Position numbers and translations under genes: made by a program. From the NCBI RefSeq assembly GCF_903819215.1, contig NZ_CAIJCT010000010.1: a stretch of DNA of 64,000 bases; one strand, 5' to 3'. The notes under the pieces are model-generated. The model was not told the DNA's origin and did no database searches. It was given only the letters and a program-made list of their open reading frames with translations. This document shows, in pieces, positions 53,701 through 60,331 of this stretch. How positions within the stretch are numbered: position 1 is the first letter of the stretch; each line of letters opens with the position of its first letter. The stretch comes from Aedoeadaptatus coxii. Its GTDB lineage: Bacteria; Bacillota; Clostridia; Tissierellales; Peptoniphilaceae.

Positions 53701-54313
53701 CGGCTACGGCGGATTAGACCACGTATTAGCTAGTGGCGAAAACATCAACATCATGGTTGTCGACACAGAAGTTTACTCCAACACAGGTGGTCAATCTTCC
53801 AAGGCAACCCCGACAGCTGCTGTTGCTAAATTTGCCGCTAACGGTAAAGAAGTTCGTAAGAAAGACCTCGGTCTTATGATGACAAGCTACGGCTACGTAT
53901 ACGTTGCTCAAATCGCTATCGGCGCTGACAAGAACCAAGCACTTAAAGCGATTAAAGAAGCTGAAGCATACGACGGACCGTCCCTCGTTATCGCTTACGC
54001 TCCCTGTATCAACCACGGCATCCGCAAGGGTATGGGCGTATCCATTGCAGAAGAAAAGAAAGCCGTCGAAACAGGTTACTGGCACCTCTACAGATACAAT
54101 CCGGAACTTAAAGACGAAGGCAAGAATCCCTTCAGCCTCGACTCCAAAGCTCCGAGCAAACCCTATAGAGAATTCCTTGAAGGCGAAGTACGTTACACCT
54201 CCCTCAAGAAATTGTTCCCCGAACGTGCAGAAGCACTTTACGAAGCTGCTGAACAAAACGCCAAAGAACGTTACGAAAATTACATTCGTATGGATCAAAA
54301 CACAGCTGAATAA
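50774..54313 (+). CDS. nifJ: Pyruvate:ferredoxin (flavodoxin) oxidoreductase
   Basis: Oxidises pyruvate to acetyl-CoA and CO2 with reduction of ferredoxin, 1179 residues as one fused chain. Domains in order: pyruvate-binding PP-like (YPITPSSPMAEH), gamma/catalytic part, a two-cluster ferredoxin domain (CIQCNQCSFVCP, CTGCGNCAQVCP), and the TPP-binding domain with CAGCGETPYVK and GDGWAYDIGYGG. Codon use is strikingly uniform, pointing to very high expression. Reduced ferredoxin would feed the Rnf complex at 26-31 kb. Monocistronic with promoter and two terminators. Confidence 0.98.
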   Translation: MAKTMKTMDGNTAAAHVAYAFSDLACIYPITPSSPMAEHIDAWASNHRKNIFGNEVSVKEMQSEAGAAGAVHGALQAGALTTTYTASQGLLLMLPNMYKIAGELLPGVFHVAARALASHALSIFGDHQDVMAARASGFALLASGSVQEAMDLAGVAHLAAIKGRVPFVHFFDGFRTSHEIQKIEVLDYDDLAKLVDMDAVNEFRARALAPQDPEVRGTAQNPDIYFQEVEAANRFYTNIIGITEDYMKQISELTGRNYELFNYYGDENAEDVIIAMGSVTETIEEVVDYLNAKGEKTGLLKIHLYRPWSAKHFMESMPKSVKRIAVLDRTKEKGANAEPLLLDVRDMYYDQENRPRIIGGRYGLGSKDTTPSQIYAVFKNLRAEQPKDGFTIGIVDDVTHLSLPIEEEIHTEPEGTIGCKFWGFGSDGTVGANKSAIKIIGDGTDMYAQGYFDYDSKKSGGVTMSHLRFGNEKITSTYLLTSANFISCSKQSYVHQYDLLRGIKKGGTFLLNTTWDLEELEENLPASLKRDIAKNDVKFYTINATKLAGEVGLGNRTNMVMQAAFFKLAEVLPLDTAVAKLKEAIVKDYGHKGDDIVNMNYAAVDAGMNASHRVDYPAEWANLTEESDHSIKGAPEFINKILVPINRQEGNDLPVSTFVGMEDGTFMAGTSRYEKRGIAVNIPEWKIENCIQCNQCSFVCPHAVIRPFLLDEEEAAKKPATFETKKANGKGMDKFEYRIQISPLDCTGCGNCAQVCPAKEKALVMVPFEDEFDKQEDNWKFASEEVTSKQDEIPADNVRNSQFHMPHLEFSGACAGCGETPYVKLVTQLFGDHMMIANATGCSSIWGGSAPSMPYCTNDCNQGPSWANSLFEDNAEYGYGMKVAVDQQRDTIRKNMEAFKELGADEEIAKAFDAWLADYNSYEVTKAATAKILPLLDKKTGNAEADQLLANIDSMKRVLIKPSQWIFGGDGWAYDIGYGGLDHVLASGENINIMVVDTEVYSNTGGQSSKATPTAAVAKFAANGKEVRKKDLGLMMTSYGYVYVAQIAIGADKNQALKAIKEAEAYDGPSLVIAYAPCINHGIRKGMGVSIAEEKKAVETGYWHLYRYNPELKDEGKNPFSLDSKAPSKPYREFLEGEVRYTSLKKLFPERAEALYEAAEQNAKERYENYIRMDQNTAE

Positions 54314-54324
54314 GAAAACAATAA

Positions 54325-54354
54325 AAGAGCCGAGTGAAAACTCGGTTCTTTTTG
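54325..54354 (+). terminator. First terminator after nifJ
   Basis: AAGAGCCGAGT, loop GAAA, ACTCGGTTCTTTTT. Confidence 0.85.
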
Positions 54355-54372
54355 CGTTTTATGTCAACCATT

Positions 54373-54404
54373 GGGGAGTCTAGTGAAAACTAGGCTCCTT
54401 TTTG
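54373..54404 (+). terminator. Second terminator after nifJ
   Basis: GGAGTCTAGT, loop GAAA, ACTAGGCTCCTTTTT, a sequence-related copy 48 bases behind the first. Confidence 0.8.
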
Positions 54405-54708
54405 TTTTCAGCATCTGATTCAGTGCCAGGGATCCGTGACGATGTGCCACCTGCCATTCGTTTACAAAACAGCAAAAACAACATAAAAATACTATTATAA
54501 AACTCTTTTGAATTAACTAGCTAAAAACAACAACATAATTGCAGAAAAACCTTGACAAGAAAATATTATATAAATACTATCGTTATAGAAGGTGTTATTA
54601 TAATAACAATAAGAGAGGGTGACGTAGAAAAGGTGGAGCAAGTATGGGCGTTTGACGCCACTAAAAACAATAGAAAGAGTATAGAGAAACATTTAAAGGA
54701 GGAATTCT
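54405..54708. other. AT-rich stretch without a convincing gene
   Basis: About 300 bases opening the accessory patch. It holds a good promoter (separate entry). A weak TTG-started frame at 54552-54761 begins inside that promoter's -35 box and is not accepted as a gene. Confidence 0.5.
54552..54580 (+). promoter_or_regulatory. Promoter upstream of the small peptide/membrane protein genes
   Basis: A consensus TTGACA and TACTAT separated by 17 bases. The next strong ribosome binding site is AAGGAGG just before 54709. Confidence 0.7.
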
Positions 54709-54777
54709 ATGAAAAAATGGATGGCCAGAAAGATAAGAGCATATTTTGTACGAGAAAATAGAAATAACGGTTGTTGA
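54709..54777 (+). CDS. Possible 22-residue cationic peptide
   Basis: ATG seven bases behind a perfect AAGGAGG, in frame to TGA 54775-54777. The product starts MKKWMARKIRAYFVRENR and ends NNGC. It carries many Lys/Arg and could form an amphipathic helix with a C-terminal cysteine. The stop lies just before the start of the next membrane protein gene, so it may be a leader peptide for translational coupling, a signalling peptide, or chance. No family recognised. Confidence 0.4.
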   Translation: MKKWMARKIRAYFVRENRNNGC

Positions 54778-54785
54778 GTTGTACC

Positions 54786-55181
54786 ATGAACTTCATCAAA
54801 AAATGTAAACAGAATATAAGCCCCAATAAACGAATGGTTCTGTTCTACTTGGGCTTTGTCGTGCTCCTCGTCTTAATGTATTGGACACTAAGCATTGAAG
54901 GTTCTCCTCGTAATGTACCGGTAAGAACGCCTTTTGGTTCAGATACAGTGGCTCTTTCGTGGTTTATGACAGGCATTATATACTGGCTGTCTCTACTCCT
55001 TATCTTCTACGGCATTTTATTGGTAGACAAGGACATTGGAATACTCGTTGTTTTGTTTTTGTTGATCGTCCCACATTTTTATCTTATCGCTCTTGAATAT
55101 GGTCTTTCAGGAGGAAATGTGCTAAAAATGCTTAGTAGGTATTTTTACATGTATATTTTAGGAAGGCTCTTTTGGGGATAA
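54786..55181 (+). CDS. Hypothetical three-helix membrane protein
   Basis: Protein of 131 residues of unknown function. A basic N-terminus (MNFIKKCKQNISPNKR) is followed by hydrophobic segments at ~18-38, ~60-84 and ~88-110, and a shorter one at the C-terminus. ATG 54786 has no strong ribosome binding site but lies 8 bases after the stop of the 22-residue reading frame, suggesting coupling. A TTG start at 54771 is possible. Neighbour downstream is another, broken membrane protein. Confidence 0.6.
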   Translation: MNFIKKCKQNISPNKRMVLFYLGFVVLLVLMYWTLSIEGSPRNVPVRTPFGSDTVALSWFMTGIIYWLSLLLIFYGILLVDKDIGILVVLFLLIVPHFYLIALEYGLSGGNVLKMLSRYFYMYILGRLFWG

Positions 55182-55215
55182 TCTATTGATAAATGAAATG
55201 ACAAGGAGATAGTAC

Positions 55216-55488
55216 ATGAAAGACTTTAAGACCATTGGATATAAACGACACATAGATAGATGTTATTTTTACGCCCTTAGCCTATTCGCCGTGGGACTGT
55301 TTATTTTAGCTTGGTTTTACCCTGAAAGCCATCCACCTAAAATGCTTCAAATGCCCTTAGGCGTGATGAATAAAGGTGATTTTCTCTGGTCAACATTTCT
55401 GTAGGCTTCTTTTACTACCATTATCATAGGATTGTTCTTTGCTTCTAGAAATCTTGTCATATGGATTTTGCTAGGTGTTTTGCCATGA
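55216..55488 (+). pseudogene. Small membrane protein gene interrupted by an in-frame TAG
   Basis: ATG 55216 with AAGGAG upstream encodes 62 residues with one membrane helix (~20-36), then TAG at 55402-55404. The same frame continues past it for 27 codons with a clearly hydrophobic stretch (TTIIIGLFFASRNLVIWILL) before TGA at 55486. The original protein was therefore probably ~90 residues or longer, with two or more helices. Function unknown. It looks like a paralogous or partner membrane protein of the preceding gene that is decaying. Confidence 0.65.
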
Positions 55489-55757
55489 CCTTATGTATTT
55501 CTCTAGTGAGTCTTTATAGGTCTCGGTGATGGGGACTTACTTTAAAACTTCGTGACCAATGTGCTAGTCTATTTGTATCTTATTTGTTTTGGTTTGATAG
55601 GGTGATAGGGATCGGAGTGATTTTAGTATCATGTTCATTATTGGAAATTCGGTGAAAATCGGATTCCTTCTCTTTTAGTTGACCGTTCGTAATCTTGATT
55701 TTTTATTATTTTAATAGAATAATGTAGTTAATGAAATTGGCGCTGAGAGGGGGATAT
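55489..55757. other. Degenerate intergenic stretch
   Basis: Short hydrophobic-coding snatches in shifting frames (around 55555-55610) suggest remnants of membrane protein sequence. A hairpin near its end is listed separately. No intact gene seen. Confidence 0.4.
55642..55674 (+). terminator. Terminator-like hairpin related to those after nifJ
   Basis: GGAAATTCGGTGAAAATCGGATTCC followed by TTCTCTTTT. The loop and flanks resemble the hairpin at 54373-54404. Confidence 0.5.
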
Positions 55758-56630
55758 ATGGACTTTTATTTTTGGATATGGGCGATTCCGGCGGTTTTAT
55801 TTTTTATTGGTTTTGTTTATTTAAAGACTCGACAACCTTCTGCGCCAAAGGAAGAGCAAGAGATGAAGAATCCGACCTCGCCAACAGATCGGGATCGAAT
55901 GATTTCCTCATTAGCCTTAGATGAATCGAGTGAGGATTTGGAAGAGATTATTGAGTCGGCTCGAAATGCTTACGAAAGCATTTATGATGCCCTACTTGCG
56001 GGCAATATCAGCGAAGAAGTCGCATTATTTTTGGCGCAACTTACCATTACGAACCCCTATTTATTACGGGAGAGCCAAATGAAGGCGGTGTTTCGTTTGG
56101 AAGTGCTTATGGAAAAGGGCGACATCCATAACGAAGACGGAACCCTATGGAATTTACAATTGTTGCGAGGAATTTTAAATACTCTCGCCGATCACTTTCT
56201 GAAAGAGATTGGCCCCGGTTTCTATTCATACGGAGGATATACCGAAGGAAGAGATTTCGGCGAAAAGTTTGAACTGATAAAAACACTGCTAAAAGATGTC
56301 GACGTAAAGGAGAAGCTTCCTGATTCAGAACCTGAGGCTATAACATCCCGTTTAGAGGAAGAAGAGGCGTGGAGAGCCGAGGATGAATTATTTGAACTCT
56401 GGATTGTGCATACCATTATTCGAGAAGAAGAGCGATTAAGAAAAGAACGGGAAGGCGGCAGGAGCATCTTTACTCATACAGAGGAACATTCCGATGACTA
56501 CGAACAAGATCTCTTATATGACGAGGAGTATGACGGCGCGGAAGATGAGGCGGAAGTTTACGACGACTATGATAACTATTGGGATGGTTACGATAGCGGC
56601 GATGTAGATGATATAGATTTGGATGTTTAA
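55758..56630 (+). CDS. Hypothetical membrane-anchored protein with acidic tail
   Basis: Protein of 290 residues with an N-terminal membrane helix (~3-22), a basic KTRQ turn, a mainly helical acidic body, and a C-terminal ~35 residues made almost only of Asp, Glu and Tyr. ATG 55758 is preferred because GAGAGGGGG lies just upstream. The in-frame ATG at 55731 lacks a site. No domain recognised. Composition is closer to the core genome than the patch on its left. Confidence 0.65.
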   Translation: MDFYFWIWAIPAVLFFIGFVYLKTRQPSAPKEEQEMKNPTSPTDRDRMISSLALDESSEDLEEIIESARNAYESIYDALLAGNISEEVALFLAQLTITNPYLLRESQMKAVFRLEVLMEKGDIHNEDGTLWNLQLLRGILNTLADHFLKEIGPGFYSYGGYTEGRDFGEKFELIKTLLKDVDVKEKLPDSEPEAITSRLEEEEAWRAEDELFELWIVHTIIREEERLRKEREGGRSIFTHTEEHSDDYEQDLLYDEEYDGAEDEAEVYDDYDNYWDGYDSGDVDDIDLDV

Positions 56631-56982
56631 ATTAGTATAGTTAATATTTATAGAGTGCGATGATTGTTATTTTTTTGTTGCTTGAATAGAGTGCTTATTG
56701 TTAATCTAACCACGTTCCGTGATTATTATTCAATTGAGCGTCTTATATTTTTAGGAATGTTTAATCGACTAGAAATTTTTATATCGTTAGAAATCACGAA
56801 ACTTTTAGTCCTTCTTTAAAGATTAAAAAATAACAATAAATACCGGAAAGATAGTTAAGAGTAGCGAGTTATAGATTTTACCAATGGCTAATAAATATAT
56901 AATGTAAAACACAATAGCATTTAAGCTATAAAAAATTATGGTAATGGTATAATGAAACTATCAATATTTTAGGAGGAATGAT
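56631..56982. promoter_or_regulatory. AT-rich intergenic region with the promoter of the amino acid ABC operon
   Basis: 350 bases without a gene. An extended -10 (TGGTATAAT, hexamer 56948-56953) lies shortly before the AGGAGG of the binding-protein gene. No clear -35, operator or riboswitch recognised. Confidence 0.5.
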
Positions 56983-57813
56983 ATGAAAAGACATTTTAAA
57001 CTCATAGCTCTTGTGAGTGCACTAGCCATGGTACTTACAGCTTGTGGCAGTCAAAAAAATGCCGCCGACAACAAAGCCAAAGATGGCGAAGCAACCGAGG
57101 CTAAAAAGACAATTACTGTTGCTGCCAACAACTCTTTCTATCCCGTTATCTATACCAATGATAAAGGTGAGCTGGAAGGTTTTGAACACGACGTATTAAT
57201 GGAAATTGGTAAGCGCGCAGGCTATGAAATAAAATTTGAACCGCTTGAAGATTACTCCGTAATGTTTGAAGGTTTAGATTCCGGAAAATTTGACACCATT
57301 GCCGGCCAAATCTCCGTTACTCCTGAAAGAGAACAAAAATACACATTCAGTGATGTATATTGCTACAATGCCATTAAGTTAGCGGTACGTGGCGATGATC
57401 CTGCAAAATCTATTGACGATATGCAAGGTCGTAAGGTATGTATTGCATTCGGTACCGAACTTGAAACTATGATGAATAAAATCAATGAAAAATTCCCCGA
57501 AGGCAAAAAAATCCAATTAGTGACCACTGAAGGTAATATTTATGAAGAACTTAAGGCCGGCCACTATGACGGTTTCCCCATTACAGTTTTAACCTTTGAT
57601 GAAGTCAACGAAAAAGGAAACTATGGCTTTAAGCTCATCGGTGAACCTTTAAACATCGTTAAAACAGCTTTCCCCTTCAAAAAAGATGCAGATCCTGAAA
57701 TGGTCAAAGCAGTAAACAAAGCGCTAGAAGAAATGAAACAAGATGGTACTTTAAGTAAACTTTCCGAAAAGTACTATAAACGAGATGTAACTCAAGAACA
57801 AGTTACCGAATAA
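56983..57813 (+). CDS. Polar amino acid ABC transporter substrate-binding lipoprotein
   Basis: Family 3 binding protein of 276 residues. Signal peptide with lipobox LTAC (Cys21). The mature part shows GFEHDVLMEIGKRAG and the DTIAGQISVTPERE stretch typical of glutamine/cystine/arginine binders. Substrate not determinable by eye. First of four co-directional genes; a hairpin between it and the permease would let it be made in excess. Confidence 0.9.
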   Translation: MKRHFKLIALVSALAMVLTACGSQKNAADNKAKDGEATEAKKTITVAANNSFYPVIYTNDKGELEGFEHDVLMEIGKRAGYEIKFEPLEDYSVMFEGLDSGKFDTIAGQISVTPEREQKYTFSDVYCYNAIKLAVRGDDPAKSIDDMQGRKVCIAFGTELETMMNKINEKFPEGKKIQLVTTEGNIYEELKAGHYDGFPITVLTFDEVNEKGNYGFKLIGEPLNIVKTAFPFKKDADPEMVKAVNKALEEMKQDGTLSKLSEKYYKRDVTQEQVTE

Positions 57814-57818
57814 AAGAA

Positions 57819-57848
57819 GAGGAGTATTCTTGGGAATACTCCTTTTTA
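57819..57848 (+). terminator. Internal hairpin/partial terminator of the amino acid ABC operon
   Basis: GGAGTATTC, loop TTGG, GAATACTCC, then TTTTT. The permease start follows 15 bases later, so it probably reduces rather than ends transcription. Confidence 0.75.
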
Positions 57849-57862
57849 AATAAGGAGCATTT

Positions 57863-58528
57863 ATGGATTTTGATTTTGCTTTTTGTTCGAGGATCTTTCC
57901 GAAACTGTTAGTTAAAATACCGTACACGTTGTTTTTAGGATGCTTAGCTTTTCTGATTGCTTTTGTATTTGGTTTAATTTTGGAGCTTGTTAGCAGTTCC
58001 AAGAATAAAATCTTTTCGGGATTTGCTAAAGTTTATATTTCGTACTTTCGATCGACCCCCTACATCACCCAGCTATTTATTTTTTACTTTGGCTTGCCTC
58101 AGTTGTTTGAACCTATGAAACATGTAACGGCAGAGACCGCTTTAATTGTTACGGTTGCTATGAATTCTTCTGCTTTTATTTCAGAAATTATTCGCGGTGG
58201 TTTGCTATCAGTAGATAAAAATCAAAAAGAAGCGGCGAAGGCATGCGGTATGTCTATGTATCAAATTTATAAAGAAATTATTTTACCTCAAGCCTTTGTA
58301 TACGCTTTTCCGGCCTTGGGAAATACGTTTATAATGATGATTAAAAATACAGCAATCGGCTTTACCATAGGTGTTGTAGATATTTTGGCTCAAGCTAAAA
58401 TATATGCATCGTCATCCTTGAAGTTTTTTGAAGCGTATATTATAGTCGGCCTGGTCTATTGGGTAGTACTTTTATCTGTTTCTCGATTACTAAAAATTGC
58501 TGAAAAGCGAATTTGTGTCTTTATGTAA
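57863..58528 (+). CDS. Polar amino acid ABC transporter permease
   Basis: HisM-family permease of 221 residues with about five helices. YFRSTPYITQLFIFYFGLP and the EAA loop KEAAKACGMSMYQIYKEIILPQA are diagnostic. A single permease implies a homodimer. The DUF169 gene follows after 9 bases. Confidence 0.93.
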   Translation: MDFDFAFCSRIFPKLLVKIPYTLFLGCLAFLIAFVFGLILELVSSSKNKIFSGFAKVYISYFRSTPYITQLFIFYFGLPQLFEPMKHVTAETALIVTVAMNSSAFISEIIRGGLLSVDKNQKEAAKACGMSMYQIYKEIILPQAFVYAFPALGNTFIMMIKNTAIGFTIGVVDILAQAKIYASSSLKFFEAYIIVGLVYWVVLLSVSRLLKIAEKRICVFM

Positions 58529-58537
58529 GGAGCAATT

Positions 58538-59362
58538 ATGAAGAACGAAGAAGTTAACCGTTTTAAAAAAGCGTTACGATTAAAAAGAAATGTAATAGGT
58601 GTACGGTTTTTGTATTTTCCTTCTGATTATGAGAATTGCAAAGCACCTCAATCAACTTACAAAGTCAGTTATTGTAAATTAACAAAAATAGCCATAGACG
58701 GAAATCATTTTAAAGCGAATGAATCGAATATTATTTGTCGCTGTGCGATAGAGGCTATCGGCCTGGATCGAAAGATGGAAGGCGTTAATTCCGGTCAGCG
58801 ATATTACAGCCTAAATCTTTATGAATCTCGATCAGTTGCAAAGATTGTAACGGATACGATTGAAAATATCGATCAAACAATTGTCGGTATTGAAATGGGA
58901 CCTTTAGAAGAAATGGAAGAAGCGGATTTAGTTATTTTTATGTGTACGCCTTATCAACTTATGCGTGTAGTACAAGGCTATTCCTATAAATGGGGAGTAC
59001 CTAAAAATATATCTATGGCAGGTAATCAGGGAATGTGTGCCGATTTGACGGCGGCACCTTTTGTTCACAACGATATGAATTTTTCAGTTTTATGTGCCGG
59101 TACTCGCAAGATGTGCGGTTGGGGAGAGGATGAAATGGGTGTAGGATTGCCTATTCAGCAATTTACTCCCTTAACAGAAGGCGTGATTGCTACAATGAAT
59201 TACATTGAGTATCCCGATCATAAGCAAGAAATACGGGATTCACTTGTAGAAGAAGATGAGCTTGGGGTAATAGTTGATGATAATCTTCATTACGGTAAAT
59301 TAGGTAAAGATTATATCAATCCTAAGCGATTCAATGATTTAAAGAGGGGAAATCATGATTAA
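58538..59362 (+). CDS. DUF169 family protein embedded in an ABC transporter operon
   Basis: Cytoplasmic protein of 274 residues of the DUF169 (COG2043) family, function unknown. It carries eight cysteines (34, 46, 67, 69, 136, 167, 186, 193), some in pairs (CRC; CAGTRKMCGWG). This could mean a metal or redox site, though that is inference. It lies between the permease and ATPase genes and overlaps the ATPase gene by 8 bases, so it is tightly co-expressed with the amino acid transporter and may process, sense or bind the imported compound. Confidence 0.85.
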   Translation: MKNEEVNRFKKALRLKRNVIGVRFLYFPSDYENCKAPQSTYKVSYCKLTKIAIDGNHFKANESNIICRCAIEAIGLDRKMEGVNSGQRYYSLNLYESRSVAKIVTDTIENIDQTIVGIEMGPLEEMEEADLVIFMCTPYQLMRVVQGYSYKWGVPKNISMAGNQGMCADLTAAPFVHNDMNFSVLCAGTRKMCGWGEDEMGVGLPIQQFTPLTEGVIATMNYIEYPDHKQEIRDSLVEEDELGVIVDDNLHYGKLGKDYINPKRFNDLKRGNHD

Positions 59363-60089
59363 GGTTGAACATCTTTCCAAAAGCTTCAACGGAGTTCCGG
59401 TTTTTGAAAACTTAAATTTTCAGGCTAAAAAAGGGGAAGTAGTGAGTATTATTGGCCCATCGGGAACCGGAAAATCCACTTTCTTACGATGCATTAATTT
59501 TTTAGAAACTCCTGATAAAGGCACTATAGAAATAGACGGATTGAAAGTCGATGCGGAGCAATTTACGGAAAAGAGCGCAAAAGCCATACGGTTAAAGACT
59601 TCCATGGTATTTCAAAATTATAGTTTATTTAAAAATAAAACAGCCCTTGAAAATATAATGATCCCCCTTGTCCTTGTTCGAAAAATGGAAAGCAACGATG
59701 CAAAGAGATTAGCTATGGATTATTTGCAACAGGTCGGTTTATTGGAGAAGAAGGATGCTTATCCTTCCAGACTTTCCGGTGGCCAACAACAGAGAATAGG
59801 AATTGCTCGAGCGATGGCTGTGAATCCCAAAGTGATGCTTTTAGACGAGCCGACATCATCTTTAGATCCGGAATTAGTTGGAGGGGTACTGGAGATTTTA
59901 AAAAAGGTGACAAACAAACATAGCTACATGACCCTAGTAGTTACTCACGAAATGAAATTTGCCCGAGACGTTTCGGATCGCGTTATCTTTATGGATAAAG
60001 GAAACATTGTAGAAGAGGGATCGCCGGAAGAAATCTTTACGAATCCTAAAAATACTAGAACCCGTGAGTTTTTGAGGACCTTAATTTGA
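59355..60089 (+). CDS. Polar amino acid ABC transporter ATP-binding protein
   Basis: ATPase of 244 residues, normal length for GlnQ-type proteins. Walker A GPSGTGKS at ~33-40, Q-loop FQNYSLF, signature LSGGQQQR, Walker B MLLDEPTSSLDPE, and H-loop VVTHE. Last gene of the operon and overlapping DUF169. Confidence 0.95.
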   Translation: MIKVEHLSKSFNGVPVFENLNFQAKKGEVVSIIGPSGTGKSTFLRCINFLETPDKGTIEIDGLKVDAEQFTEKSAKAIRLKTSMVFQNYSLFKNKTALENIMIPLVLVRKMESNDAKRLAMDYLQQVGLLEKKDAYPSRLSGGQQQRIGIARAMAVNPKVMLLDEPTSSLDPELVGGVLEILKKVTNKHSYMTLVVTHEMKFARDVSDRVIFMDKGNIVEEGSPEEIFTNPKNTRTREFLRTLI

Positions 60090-60240
60090 GGCGTCCCCTT
60101 TGTTGGATAGGGAATGTGAAAATAATTTAATTCTAAGAAACCTGATTGAGAAATCGTCTTAAGGTGCAGAGGCCTATGCATATGGGAATAGATGAGAACA
60201 TTTTAAACTTATGAAGCCGATAATAAGATCATCTCAAAGC

Positions 60241-60278
60241 TTTACATTGATTTAACAATTGAATGACGTTCCCATAAT
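60241..60278 (+). promoter_or_regulatory. Pho-box-like promoter of pstS
   Basis: Hexamers TTTACA and TTAACA are separated by five bases, with a third, weaker one (ATGACG) after another five. A CATAAT -10 candidate is at 60273-60278. The 11-base spacing of TTAACA-like repeats is the arrangement bound by PhoP in Bacillus. A near-copy precedes pstC. Confidence 0.65.
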
Positions 60279-60331
60279 GGAGACTCGTTACAATGCCATT
60301 AGCATGATGAAAGTTTTCTTAGGAGGTAAAT

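Noticed and set aside
53726..54298. 190-codon minus-strand frame opposite the oxidoreductase gene
   Set aside because: A shadow frame produced by the biased codon use of the highly expressed gene. No start site or motif.
54552..54761. 69-codon frame starting at TTG
   Set aside because: Its start coincides with the TTGACA of a good promoter, so the transcript would begin downstream of it. It has no ribosome binding site, and the strong AAGGAGG inside it serves a different frame.
54709..54777. AgrD-type autoinducer precursor
   Set aside because: The 22-residue frame has a terminal cysteine but lacks the acidic C-terminal tail and there is no agrB-like protease: the neighbouring membrane protein shows no such motif. 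Kept only as an unassigned peptide.
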